Made by a program: the position numbers and the translations under genes | In this document: one piece after another, positions 10,396 through 21,184 of the stretch | How the letters are laid out: every line of letters begins with the position of its first letter | Numbering within the stretch: position 1 is the first letter of the stretch | Assembly: GCA_002633025.1 (NCBI GenBank) | Contig: NMRB01000133.1 | Span: forward strand, 165,470 to 229,469 | Source: Notospermus geniculatus | Lineage: Eukaryota; Nemertea; Pilidiophora; Heteronemertea; Lineidae | Direction of reading: 5' to 3' | DNA length: 64,000 bases | Notes under the pieces: model-generated | What the model saw: only the letters and a program-made list of their open reading frames with translations | Databases searched by the model: none | What the model was told of the DNA's origin: nothing

Positions 10396-11231
10396 TTTTC
10401 TGCAGAGCTAACATAACAATGCAATATTTGGCACATGGCTCTTGATTCGATAATTCGGCACTAAGAAGAAAACTTCAGAAATTACCTGAGATTTTGAAGA
10501 ATACATTGTATATCAATTCTAGAATCCTGAACCAGAATTTGAAGAATAGATCCCATTAGCTCCAGCACAAAGAAACTTTTAGGTCAGGCTTAATGGTGAG
10601 TTTAGGTCCAAAAAGGTGATTGAAATACAACCGATCTTATCACACAGAAACCACAGCTAGGAAGTGTCCCATGTAAACTTCGACCACTATTTAGCAAAAC
10701 CTCTAAGACAAATCTCCAAAACCAATTTTCCTTGCTCTATTTGTCACAACTTTTTAGCATGTTAGTAAGTCTGCAAATTATCTACTTAAAACGCTTAAAT
10801 ACCGGTACAAACTGATCATTATTAGTTTAGAAAATAACTGTAACACTATAACGATAATACTTTATATTATGTTTTGGGTAATCAGGCATAGGAATATATC
10901 CCCAATTAAAGTGGCATTAGTATCGACTGAAAGTGGCGAATAAAGCTGTCACTCTGTGGTTCGGCAGTGAACTCCGATTTTCGTTTGGCCATTTAAAATA
11001 TTTGTAACTTTTCTCAGTTCCCATAGCTAACATCTGCACGGCAGGTCTTGACAAATTTATGGAAAATCCCTCCTAATTACACCACATTCATTCATTCAAA
11101 TTACAGGATTCCAACAGCCTGTGGAGCACCAAATTTAAGACCTTTTTAAGACCAAGTATCGGCAAAATTTAAGACGTTTTTCTTCAAAATTGAACATCAA
11201 AACAGATCCCTGGGAGATTTCAGGTAACTAA

Positions 11232-11476
11232 GGGGGGTTTACACGGTTCAACATTTGTTGAAAGGTGTTGAATGTTGAAAGGTGTTGAAAGGTGTTGAAC
11301 TGTCTAAACCCCCATTCAACACGGTCTATCAACAAGTTGCCAGAAATAGGAACATGAAGCTATTTTGGCAACTTGTTGAAAGACCCTGTGAAAGGTGTTG
11401 AAAAGGGTGTTTAGATGGGGCAACAGCTTTCAACAATGTTCAACACCTTTCAACAGCTTTCAACAGGTTGAATCAT
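11232..11476. repeat. GTTGAAAGGTGTTGAA-rich palindromic repeat cluster
   Basis: GGGGGTTTACACGGTTCAAC at 11232 is mirrored by GTTGAACTGTCTAAACCCCC ending at 11313. The word GTTGAAAG or its complement CTTTCAAC then recurs more than ten times on alternating strands to 11476. It looks like a foldback element plus a locally expanded octamer. It carries no reading frame. Confidence 0.6.
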
Positions 11477-11960
11477 TTTAGTCATAGAGGCAGGAGGTTT
11501 CTCTCCAAGACTTTTTGACACGATAGGAATCGTGGTGTGGGGGTGAAGCCATTAACCCTAACCTACCTGTAATATGATAATACTGCCCTCCTTTCACCGA
11601 GACGTCAACAATAGCGGTGTGGTTGGGATCGCTTTTCATCACGCACTAAGCCCACTGTTATAACAGAAAGAGAGAGTGAATGAATATCAAAGTAAATCAC
11701 CGCAGATAAATGAGGCATGAAGAAATTCTTTATCTTGACACAATCAGCACCTCATAACATCCCAGAGAGGTGGGAGAGGCAGCTCTCATTGGCAAGACAG
11801 TAAAAAGATCAATTTTCAAGATTTTCAAACATATTAATTTGGAGCGAGTTTTTTTAGACCATTTGGAGCCGCAATACAAAATCCCATCACAGTGTCGAGG
11901 ACGTGAGGCCATTAAGCCTCCATCTAAACTCCACGGTGAATAATGAGTCTACGGTACACT

Positions 11961-12629
11961 TACTCTCCATTCCAGTTCCGATTGGCGCGAGGTTTATCAA
12001 CGATAGCTCCGCAACGGCTGGGCCGATTTTGATGAAACATACGTCAATCGACTTGTCTTTCTTGGCGGTACAGCCATCATCACTGTCATTTTCCCGAAAA
12101 ACGTGACAGAAAAAAGTTCCTTCACAAATCACAGTTCGTGTTTACGGCCGAAATGGCGGCCATTTTGAAATGACGCAATGCATCGCGCACGTGTAAACTG
12201 CACTGAACAGCATAGCGAAATGAAATGGGTTTTGAGAAAGGGATCGGTTATGCCAGAGAACGACAAATCAGTTTTTTTGCTGGTTGTCCACGGACAACCT
12301 GAATCCAGAATTTGGTTGTCCGCATCAAACGTTGATTGCCCATAGGCCTAGATGTAAAGCATTTCATGATAAAGTTGCTCTCAGGGCAGTTGTCCACGGA
12401 CAACTAATTGGAGGAAATTGCTTGTCCGTTTGGGAAAATCAGTTGTCCCGGGCGCCCGGACAACCAATTTGTCGTTCACTGTATGCAGGCCTTACGCGAA
12501 AAATGAAGATAGCAGAAAGATACCGGCAAGAAAGACAAGTTAATTGATGTATAGTATGTTGAATTTGACCCAGCCGTTGCGGAGATATCGGCTGAAAACC
12601 TCGCGCCACTGGGATTTGGAATGAATAGT
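11961..12629. mobile_element. Long-TIR element F1 (copy a), with a nested insertion
   Basis: The ends (TACTCTCCATTCC ... GGAATGAATAGTA) and over 100 bp inside each are inverted copies containing GGCGCGAGGTTTATCAACG and GCAACGGCTGGG. Other copies lie at 24434-24845 and 58093-58523. Read through the arms, a conserved peptide appears (with CEGTFFCHVF and ELSLINLAP) in several copies. It is unlikely to be coding, because it derives from terminal repeats. Copy a is interrupted by a second element at 12254-12481. Confidence 0.65.
12254..12481. mobile_element. Nested TIR element, CAGAGAACGACAAAT ends
   Basis: Begins CAGAGAACGACAAATCAG and ends ATTTGTCGTTCACTG. The palindrome GTTGTCCACGGACAAC and related GGACAAC words recur inside. 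The direct repeat TATGC flanks it. The F1 copy at 58 kb carries the uninterrupted site (read on the minus strand, CGTTATGCAGGCCTTACGC), which confirms insertion and a 5-bp duplication. Confidence 0.6.
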
Positions 12630-12630
12630 A

Positions 12631-12776
12631 GGGCCGTATGCACCAACGAAGATTATCTTGAACTCAGGTTGAGCCACAACTTCTCCATTGTCACATCATG
12701 CCCTGGCAAACCTGAACAATTGAAAAGTTGCGGCTCAACAGAAGTTCAAGATAATCTTCGTTGGAGCATACGGCCC
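12631..12776. mobile_element. Palindromic MITE, GGGCCGTATGC ends
   Basis: GGGCCGTATGCACCAACGAA with about 34 bp in total is mirrored almost perfectly at the right end (TTCGTTGGAGCATACGGCCC). The 146-bp element directly abuts the F1 element. Confidence 0.7.
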
Positions 12777-13045
12777 AAAGGTCGTGCATCGTTATCCGAT
12801 GTTGTAACGTGATGGCAATTGCCACATATAATAGTTGGTTTTCAGTCTCTGGTTGTCCAACGTCGCTCAGTCATTGAGTCAATATAATGTGTACAACCAT
12901 GGTGGTTAATACTGGGTTAATTGTTATGCCTTACTGTAAAATACCTTGAATACAGTAGTGAAGTGAATAGTCTCGCGCAGCCAGCCGTTTCGTTCCGCAG
13001 TACTGCTACACAAACGTCTGGCCCAGAACGCCGTTATTCTTGTGA

Positions 13046-13100
13046 TACAGTGCATTGTGGGTAATGCTGTAGCAGGTCACGTGACATAAGATGGCTGCTT
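13046..13100 (+). promoter_or_regulatory. Housekeeping-type promoter motif cluster
   Basis: Within ~55 bases lie GCATTGTGGGTAATG (resembling the ZNF143/Staf-type word of animal promoters), GGTCACGTGAC (E-box, USF type) and AAGATGGCTG (YY1-type). These motifs are established in TATA-less housekeeping promoters. The cluster lies 40-90 bases before the ATG at 13139. The call rests on motif co-occurrence only. Confidence 0.35.
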
Positions 13101-13138
13101 CCATTGATGGATAAAATTTCACCTCACAACCTTCCAAA

Positions 13139-13309
13139 ATGTCTGAATCTGGCAATGAATCGATCGGTGAAGTGATCTGAGACAGCTTACTGGACAGCAT
13201 CAACTTATTGGAGTTGAATATCAGGCTGAAAACTAAGCAGGAATTGTGTATCCGTATGGTAGACGAGGTCGAGAAATCCCAATCTGACATTATGTGGTCG
13301 TCGCCATGA
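13139..13309 (+). pseudogene. Short coding-like frame with one in-frame TGA
   Basis: From ATG 13139 the frame reads MSESGNESIGEVI, meets TGA at 13178-13180, and continues in the same frame for 42 codons (begins DSLLDSINLLELNIRLK, later VDEVEKSQSD) to TGA 13307. The second part has the leucine/charged pattern of a coiled coil and does not look like translated repeat. It may be a first exon with a nonsense change (CGA to TGA or TGG to TGA), a sequencing error, or a dead copy. A donor-like ATG|GTAGAC occurs near its end. I do not recognise the protein. Confidence 0.35.
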
Positions 13310-14942
13310 TGAGGTCACATGATCACTTCTCTTGCCCAATCAGCAGCCGGATTGTGATTTTCGAATGGGAGGAATCGGCGGATGGGAATGAATGACTAGC
13401 TCTGTCCCTGATTAGCCAATCAGCATCCAGACCAGGATCTTGGTCTGCTCGTAACAGAAAAAGTGGCGTTATGACCCAGACGCTTGTTCGATCCCCAGAT
13501 TCGAAACAGCAGCTGGGTGACCGAGACTATGAAGTGAATAACCTATGAATCGAAAAGGGGATCTTACTGTCAATAGGTGGCAGCACTGCACTAGCAGGCA
13601 ATCCCATGCAATAGAGTAGGCCTAGCCTAGGCCTAGGCCTATTAGTATTACATTCAAGACATGTTATGCATGTACAACTTGAAATTGTCCTGCCAAACTA
13701 CTCAAGATTGTCCCAACGAACGACAAGGGCTAGAAGAGATCATGAACACAAGGCCTATTGTTTTGTAACCTCTTTTTTGCGGATATAACCGCCCATAGGT
13801 AAGAAATGACATCTTGGCGCCGGCATTTTTGCATCGACCCCCGCCCTGTTGGTCGATTTAAAGGCGATCGAATAAGCCTAAAATGTAGGCCTAGTTACTG
13901 TCGGCAGCATACCTTAAATTAACATTTCTTGTGAACTTCCTGAGCTGTTTTCAGCAAAAGCCGATGCAACACATCTGATTTGATGTGTGCATCATCACTG
14001 TGCATCCAGCATCAGTTGCTACGAGTTTTGAACATCCATCATCATCAGTTCTTTCATTCACCACTAGAGGCGCCCCAACACACCCAATATATGGCACGCC
14101 AAAGTGGAATTTATTCAATCACGCACTACAGGGCGTCTCAGAAAGTTCGCCTGGTCAAATTCCCCAATATTTAGACCGGATAAATACCTGGTTACCTGGA
14201 ATTCGTCCGGTCTTATCAATTTCAATTTCATACTGTAATTGCTGCTTTTTCATCTCCATTCCTTCCTCCTGCTCTCCTCCCCGTATCCTCTTCCGGGGGG
14301 GGGGGGGGGGGTCCNGGAAAGGGAGGCACAGAAGGCCACAGGGGGATCGATAAAGGCGAGCGCAAAAGGTGCGAAGCCACAGTGGGGGTCTCCCCTAGAA
14401 AATTTAGAAATCTAGAAGGCCGTTGGTGCGATTTCCCAGCATCTGATTCTGAGGGACAAATTACAAAGCAATTCTGTGGCACTTTGAAAAAGGGCAATTT
14501 TTCTAACATTGGTCACCGAAAAATAGGGAGGCACGGGCCGGGTTTGCCCCCCTTGGATCCGCACCTGTCTTCAGCCACTCACACTGTGTGTGTCCGAGGG
14601 TAGGAAGATGAGTAAGACCAAAGCCCTGCTATGGGAGGATTAGTATCGAAAAACATGCAAGAAAGATGAAAACCAAGACATTTTGCATATGACACATTGT
14701 TTTAAGACAATCCTGAACATAATAATACACGACCACATCTACACAATCATGACATGGTACAACTCGATCGTACAAGGATAACATTACCGTATGTCCTCGG
14801 AATATCAGTTAAATTACAGGCTGATGTAGTTTTGCTAGATATATGATGAACCACAAGAGGAAAGGGAGAAAACAATAATATTGTCGTCAAACATGACAAA
14901 ACTTGGCATCTACATGGCCATAAGAGTGTTGCAATTATTTCC
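13310..14942. other. Non-coding stretch, no gene recognised
   Basis: No convincing exon was seen. It contains an AGGCCTAGCCTAGGCCTAGG run near 13617. A G homopolymer with an isolated N lies at 14298-14315, followed by GGGAGGCAC words (14322 and 14528) and CTTGGATCCGCACCTG near 14555. That last segment looks like a decayed GGATCC-type hAT-like element. Confidence 0.4.
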
Positions 14943-15041
14943 CATCCTCCCACAGCAGAGGTTTTTACCTCGCTCCTCTTCATCCGCTTTGTGTGGAGTG
15001 TATGAAGAGGAACGAGACCAAAGCCCTGCTGTGGGAGGATG
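14943..15041. mobile_element. Foldback element, CATCCTCCCACAGCAG ends
   Basis: CATCCTCCCACAGCAG with GCTCCTCTTCAT is mirrored by ATGAAGAGGAACGAG and CTGCTGTGGGAGGATG around a short loop. Half of the same element (CAAAGCCCTGCTATGGGAGG) lies at 14617-14640. Confidence 0.6.
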
Positions 15042-15488
15042 TTATTTCCTGAAATACATGTACTGTTTCAGGTATAACAGACCCAGTTTCAGCAAAACAA
15101 AATAACTCACAATCTTTTCAGTTCAAGACAGTTTAAATACTTCACTGTTCAATTTAAATCCCACATACATGTATTATATCTTGTATGCGAGTTTCAGTCA
15201 TTCAGTCGAGTAGGTATGAAATGAATGTGCCCAGCATACAGATGACAAGAGTATGTCCTAAATTCTGCCTTGGTCAATTTGTTTGAAACAAAACTTTGGT
15301 AACCCTACTGTCTTGGAGTTACGTTATGAACTTTGGTTGAAACCTGCAGATTTAATACCAAGACAGTACAGTGCAACCACTGTACAAGGACGACACCTCC
15401 AGGACTATCAGGTGCTAGCCTATTTTATTCAGAGGTGACCTTATTACAGAGGTCAATATTAACAGACATGACGGATAATTGGGGACTG

Positions 15489-15606
15489 GAAGACTCTCTG
15501 AGAGCTTTCCAATGAATACCTATAAAATGGATGACACTGAAACCTTGTCACATATATGTAGGTATTCATTGGAAAAGGACTCTCCGAGAGCTTTCCAATG
15601 AATAAC
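15489..15606. repeat. Direct and inverted repeat block
   Basis: GAGAGCTTTCCAATGAATA occurs at both ends in direct orientation (near 15500 and 15586). An inverted copy (GGTATTCATTGGAAA) sits between them at about 15561, which can form a hairpin. No coding frame was found here or in 15045-15488. Confidence 0.5.
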
Positions 15607-15610
15607 AATG

Positions 15611-15991
15611 AGGAACCCGCACACTAACGTCACGATGTGGCGCTGCGAGCGTTTGTACCGAAGTCTCTGTTTTTCTAACGTTATTTCCATTTATTTCTGG
15701 CGTGAAAATAAACCATTTGTGTTGGTTGCCCAACAATAAAACTTACATCATCTTGTAGCAGATGAAATTTTCTTAAATCTCAATCATTCTTTTTTTCTTA
15801 AAATGAAGAGATACAATGGCGATAAAAGTAACGTCTTTTGTGTCATTTTTCCTGTAGAAAAATGTACAGGCAATTTTTTCATGATGCAACGTCAGCACCT
15901 AACATGACGTCAATGACACCTAAAATGACGTCAATGACGTCGTTTCGGTACAAGCGCTCGCAGCGCCGACCTGTTGGTGAGCGGGTTCCCC
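15611..15991. mobile_element. TIR element, GGAACCCGC ends
   Basis: GGAACCCGCACACTAACG and GGCGCTGCGAGCGTTTGTAC at the left are inverted at the right (GTACAAGCGCTCGCAGCGCC; GTGAGCGGGTTCC). The AT-rich interior carries several ATGACGTCA (CRE/AP-1-like) words near 15905-15945. It carries no transposase. Confidence 0.6.
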
Positions 15992-16565
15992 ATTTGGTGG
16001 GTTCCACCCTTCAAGCATTTTTACTTATTTTCATTTTCAACAGACATGAAAGGGTTTTAAGCGACCAAGAACATTTCACAAAATCTGCTTGTATCTAGCC
16101 TGGCTCCTACATCACTGACGTTTACCAATTACATGATATATTTACAAATACACAGTATGTATAATGTTAAGCAGGCACCCTGGAGGGGCACGGCATACCT
16201 CGGAGATGGTATATTAGGTGAACAGTTTATTTTCAAAATCACCCTGAAATGTACTGGAAGTCGAATTTTCGTGATATGATTCTTCCTGTCTTGGGATATC
16301 TTTACCGAACAATCATAAATGCAACATGAACTTCTTCATTCAAGTTAATAGTCTCCTTGTGGAGTCGAAATCCAAGTCAGATACCACAGACTTCTTGGCC
16401 AGATTGAAGGTAAAGTACGATTCGCCCTAACTTCAAAATGGGCAAAGTGCCAAGCTTGAAAATGTGCACAGGTCAGTGGTAAATAAGCGGGGACCTGGCA
16501 TGAAGTACTTACTTGATCCTTTCAGATCAGCTGACTGCAAGTGGGCGACTCAATCCAAACCTGCT

Positions 16566-16874
16566 GCCTGTTTCATAAAGTGACTTTAAGCTAATGGTAC
16601 CATTAACTTCAATGCATTTTCCATTTGTGACCCTCCACCACAAAACCAGTCGGAAGTCGCATGGAAAATGAGCCTAAACGTACTGAGATGACACCAGGAG
16701 ATAAGGAAAGAAATAGAATCACTCAGACTTCACAATAGACAGACAATTCTGAAACTGACAGATAATTCAGTCCCAACTTGCCAACCTTGGAGCGACTTAC
16801 GACTGGTTTTGTGGTGGAGGACCACATTTTGTTAAAGGTACCATTAGCTTAAGAGTCACTTTATGAAACAGGCC
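16566..16874. mobile_element. MITE nested inside another MITE
   Basis: Outer termini CCTGTTTCATAAAGTGACTT and its inverse AGTCACTTTATGAAACAGG (about 38 bp each) enclose a second palindrome. The inner one begins GTGACCCTCCACCACAAAAC (16627) and ends GTTTTGTGGTGGAGG (about 16820). The inner family (F2) recurs at 24153-24890. A half copy of the 19571 family (AACTTCAAAATGGGCAAAG) lies at 16409-16490. Confidence 0.65.
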
Positions 16875-17689
16875 CCTGACCTACAGCCTATCAAACAGAA
16901 GTATGCTGCAGTTACCTCAACAGTTAGAATGTGGGAAAAAGTTTTAGACACTGGATGGCAAGACAACAGGTTTTGATGATTTACCGATGTGTCTCCAGGA
17001 CAGAGAGAATCATGCCACAGCCTGCCACTTGTTCTAATACCAGTAGACCTTATTTACACACATCTTAATAATGCCAATACTATACACAAAACCAAATATT
17101 TTTCAGTGTCGATCAAGCACATGATGTATTTAAGCATCTTACTAGGCAACACTCTATCTATGCTTGGATACCCCACTTAGAAACTTAGGGTCACAAATGT
17201 CAAATTCTGCAATAGTAACTAACTTCACTCTTCAGATCCGTCAACAGAGGGTCTTCACCGACGTTACACTCAATGCTAATGAGCTAATTAATACATGTAC
17301 ATACATGTAATTAGCCATGCATGCCATGTGCTTGGCCGTCAGTCAAAATACACTACAGCTCTATGTAATTCGGCACTAATTGTCTGTTTTTACAACAGAC
17401 AGGTGTCATTCAATCATCAGACTGCTGTAGAACATGTGATTTTATTTGACAAATCATATACTAAGAAACTAAAATGATAAGAAAGGTAATTTGAAAAATA
17501 TCTCAGTTAAAATCAGATTTCTTTCACTAAACCCCACTGACACTGATGGCAATATGGCTGCACCAGTTCCTATGAATTCTATGCTAATTAGGGTGTGACG
17601 TCACGTGAAGAACCTCTATATTCGATGAGCTACCAAGCTCAGTTATTTTTCCGCTGAGCAACATTATACTGCACCACCAGTTACCCGGT

Positions 17690-17815
17690 ATATGGCACAG
17701 CCTAACCCACCAAACCACTCGGCCTTTATGGCTGAGTCGTTAGTAGACCAGTCTTGCAATCCAAACTGCCCGTGCTAAATGGATTCGAGACCCTCACGGG
17801 GTAGCGTGGAAAATA
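17690..17815 (+). mobile_element. tRNA-derived SINE (family S3)
   Basis: ATATGGCACAGCCTAACCC precedes a tRNA-like head, TTTATGGCTGAGTCGTTAG, with an anticodon-arm-like CAATCCAAACTGCC and a B-box-like GGATTCGAGACCC. The leader and head match copies at 32169-32390 and 32405-32560. A degenerate acceptor stem argues against a functional tRNA. Stretch 16880-17690 holds nothing recognised. Confidence 0.4.
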
Positions 17816-18119
17816 CACAAACATGGTTAACATCAACGTTAACATAGAGTTAACAGCAAGCACATTCGTAAGCCAACTAATCAAAAGAGTAGCTAAACTG
17901 GTGCCTGATAAGGCCTGAACCCTCTACAGTGGTTTTCCACTGTTTCTACAAATCTCAGCTGCCCTCTGCAAATGTCCAGGGGCAGATATTCCAGGTGGAA
18001 ATGTCCTAGAATGCTTCCCACGGCAACGGCCGGAAAGAGAGCAACAGAGATCAGTGGGGATATGATCGATTGAAGGAACAGCTCAATTTTGTACTATCAG
18101 GTGTCCAGTTGGTAGAAAA

Positions 18120-18315
18120 TGGCTATTCTTTCAAATGATCATTCTCCCCATATTCTTGAGTGGAGAGACTGCTGTTTACCATTCTTGGGCCGAAAAGTGG
18201 AGGTGGTGGTGGGGGAATGCCAGGCATCTGGCCACCAATTTGGTGACAAGGTCTGGTTCTGTCTTTCATCATCGTCCCTGACGTCCCCACAGAACAAGGA
18301 TAAACTGAATTAATA
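18120..18315 (-). other. Low-confidence proline-rich exon candidate
   Basis: On the minus strand, after an acceptor-like GTATTAATTCAG near 18312, a frame includes HQIGGQMPGIPPPPPPLFGP. It reaches a donor-like ATG|GTAAAC near 18176 and otherwise stops at a TAG near 18134. Poly-proline after GMPG-like residues recalls formin FH1 segments, but a GGTGGTGGTGG run alone can produce it and no FH2 exon was found. It is probably chance. Confidence 0.12.
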
Positions 18316-18514
18316 CAATAAAGAGAAATGAAAATGCCCTCTGAAGATGAAAAGAAACCATTTTCATTAGGTTGGCAAGATGAGCAAACAACCAGGGCTG
18401 GGCTGTTCAGAACAGTCTGGTAATTGGCACTAAGAGTCTAGTCATTGGCACAAAGGTCTGGTAATTGACACTAACATTCTAGTAATTGACACCAACTTAG
18501 TTCTTTCATCTTAA

Positions 18515-18680
18515 GGTGCATTCACACCAAATGTAGATAGTGTTTATCCATGTGGTTTTTGCTGGAAATGTATGAACGAAATTTTCCACTCATCACTACA
18601 CTGGATTACCACTCTCGTGACCAAAATGCAGGTAAAAACTCACGGTGAACTGCAAACTACATTTGGTGCAAACGTACCAT
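18515..18680. mobile_element. MITE, CACCAAATGTAG subterminal repeats
   Basis: GGTGCATTCACACCAAATGTAG, given in two parts GGTGCATTCA and CACCAAATGTAG, is mirrored by CTACATTTGGTGCAAACGTACC (CTACATTTGGTG at the inner side). Element length is about 165 bp. Confidence 0.5.
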
Positions 18681-19304
18681 TATGAGCTCAGAGAGAAAAT
18701 GCCAAGGTAAGGCCAGGATTCCATTAAAATTGTTTCAATCAACCCATCCCTGCCAACTACAGAAAATATCCGTAGAATCAAAAACCACCCAACATGAGCT
18801 TATTCCTACTAGACTAGATTTGACTCTTGTAGCAGGATGCTTCACTAAAATTCACTTAAAAAACTCAAGAACTATTTACACAGAACTAAAATCTATACAT
18901 CAAGATTCAGATTGTCGGCCAGCACTAGAGCTGAAGAGCTCTCGTTCAGATGGGGTGCCTATCACTGATACAACTTCAAACTTCCGCAGATCTACTTTCC
19001 ACTTTCTTTGTCATTTTCTTGCAATTTTCAAAGAAAACTGATGAAATTGAGCAAATGTTGAAAAGAAGATATCTTGTATCGGGCCTTCCTGTTGTTCGGG
19101 GCATTGCATTGTAAATTTGTCGAGGTTTGACTCCAATTGAGGCTGAGCATACGTACGAAAGACCGAAATTAAATGTATCATTATCAACACGTCAGCCGAA
19201 GTGCATCAATAATGGCATGAAATCCACCTGAACAAACAAAACGATAAATTCTCACACAAAATGAAGCATCCCGCTACAAAATTCAGAACTGGTCATCAAA
19301 ACAA

Positions 19305-19424
19305 TGGGTCATATGAATAAAGACCAGTAAATGCTTTTACTTGGATTTTGCAGTACAAGTGCACTACGCTTTGCTGTACAAATCTGAAGTAGAAGCATTT
19401 GCTAGCTTTTATTCATATCACCCA
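19305..19424. mobile_element. Palindromic MITE, TGGGTCATATGAATAAA ends
   Basis: The 120-bp near-palindrome has TGGGTCATATGAATAAAG at the left and CTTTTATTCATATCACCCA at the right, with matching AAATGCTTTTACTT / AAGTAGAAGCATTT inside. Confidence 0.65.
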
Positions 19425-19570
19425 GTACCGGTACTCATCAATACTTTAGTATGATACCCGTACTGATTCAAACATGCATGGATTCATGAATAAAATGTTC
19501 TCATACAAAGCTCTAAGTGATGACACAATTCAAAACTTTCAACACCCATCAATGCAATTGCAGTATACTG

Positions 19571-19824
19571 GGTAAAGTATGATTCACCCTAACTTCAACA
19601 AGGGCAAAGTGCCAAGCTTGGAAATGTGCACAGGTCATGTAAATAACGCATGTCACAGTTACCTAATGATGTAAGGGTAACTTTCGATGAGCCTGCAGCA
19701 AATCCAAGGTTTGCTCAGTCAACCGGTAAATCCGTGGTTTGATCATTGTGTTCACTTTATGGTGTCTGTTGCACAGGCCTGGTACTTTGCCCATGTTGAA
19801 GTTAGGGTGAATTATACTTTACTT
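19571..19824. mobile_element. MITE, GGTAAAGTATGATTCACCC ends
   Basis: GTATGATTCACCCTAACTTC at the left is inverted as GAAGTTAGGGTGAATTATAC at the right, each followed by a GGGCAAAGT/ACTTTGCCC pair. A half copy lies at 16409-16490. Stretch 19830-20200 has no recognised feature. Confidence 0.65.
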
Positions 19825-20202
19825 AACAAACATGTCCCATAATTTGTCATGATCATGGTCAAGATTATGCTAGGTATCAGCTCGATTTTGCACGCCCACA
19901 CTTTATGACTTCGTTCATGCTTTCAAAACTACGCAATTCTAACTTCTACCCTTCCCTACTCCAAAGTCAGTCTGTGGAACTCCAAATCTTTAGAAAACGT
20001 ACCCCGGTACTTTTCCTCAAAAATTCAACAAACATACTAGTCAAATTATTAAAACTCAAGAGAAATATATACAAATGCAGCAGCACAAGCTGTGAGACCA
20101 CTGTTTAGATTTCAGGGCAAAAACACTCCAAAATTTTCATTAGCATCTAACTAGGCCTAAGCTCATCATTAGCTCCTCGGACAATATTAAGCACATTGTA
20201 AT

Positions 20203-20357
20203 GTAATGTAGGAGGAAACTGGAGCCACCGGAGGAAACTTACGCTGTCAAAGAAAGACCCTCTCCATCACCCGAGTCCTGGGTCTGATCGGGAATCGAAC
20301 CTGAAGTCTCAGAGGTGAAAGGCATTAGATGTTTGCACTGCACCACTCTGGCAGCCC
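20203..20357 (-). mobile_element. tRNA-derived SINE (family S2)
   Basis: On the minus strand it starts GGGCTGCCAGAGTGGTGCAG (A-box region) with a perfect B box GGTTCGATTCC about 50 bases on. The SINE body (TTTGACAGCG) and tail (CTCCAGTTTCCTCCTAC) follow. It is the best-preserved head of this family in the window. Confidence 0.65.
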
Positions 20358-20454
20358 AAAAAAAGTGAACATCTTGACCATGAAACTAATCTGTCAACAA
20401 GGGTATCATCCTTCTACCTGTGACAAGGGCGACACTGCCCTCAGTGGTAAAGGC

Positions 20455-20636
20455 AGTATCAGGCACAGATCCAAGGGGGGCGCTACCGGCACACGCCCCC
20501 CTTTCGGCCAACAAATCTGTAAAATCGACGGTGAAATTCTGAAATTTGGCGCAAATCATTGAAATTCACCGCAGATTTCAATGTTTCTAGCACAGAGTGC
20601 CCCCTCTTTTCCAAAATTGTGGCTCCGCCACTGAGT
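20455..20636. mobile_element. GGATCC-type hAT-like MITE (diverged copy)
   Basis: ACAGATCCAAGGGGGGCGC at the left and TGTGGCTCCGCCACTG at the right enclose GAAATTTGGCGCAAATCATT. This interior is shared with the copies at 49953-50127 and 52503-52678. Confidence 0.5.
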
Positions 20637-21184
20637 ATGGCAGATAAGAATCAGTGGGGAATGGTTAACTGTAGCAATAGCTGTATTCTACACTTCAGTG
20701 TATTTGGTAGCACAAAATGGAGTTGTTACTTCAAACAACCTTTCTCCCTCTGATCTCAAGAGTTGATATTGCCTTACACCACTGAGGGCAGCGCCGGTCA
20801 CCTAGCATTACTGACTAGCACCACACATGACAATTACATCAACAAAATAAGAGAAAGTACATGAAGAAGGGAGCACAGTATATAAAGGAGAAAATAACTG
20901 AACTACAAGTAAGTTACTTGCCAAAAAAATTTACATCAACCCCCCTTTAAGGGGCATCTCTGAAAGGGCATTAAAGATTTACCCGTGTGTAACTTTGACA
21001 TATACATGTACATGGAAAGTGCAGAGGTGAAAGGTTACACACAAATAAATCTTAAACACCCTTTATGAATATGGCCTGAAGATTTGTCAATCACTGAATT
21101 GTCAATCACCGAGTCAAACTTCATGCCAGTCCTAATGCAGTGGCCATTATCAACAAGAGGTGTGTGGGCCTGGGGTCTCAGCTG

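Noticed and set aside
18120-18315. Formin-like FH1 exon
   Set aside because: Only a short poly-proline stretch supports it; no FH2 exon or second conserved segment was found nearby. Kept only as a low-confidence note.
20203-20357. tRNA gene on the minus strand
   Set aside because: A and B boxes are good, but the stems do not pair as a cloverleaf and the same sequence recurs with a common non-tRNA body, so it is a SINE.
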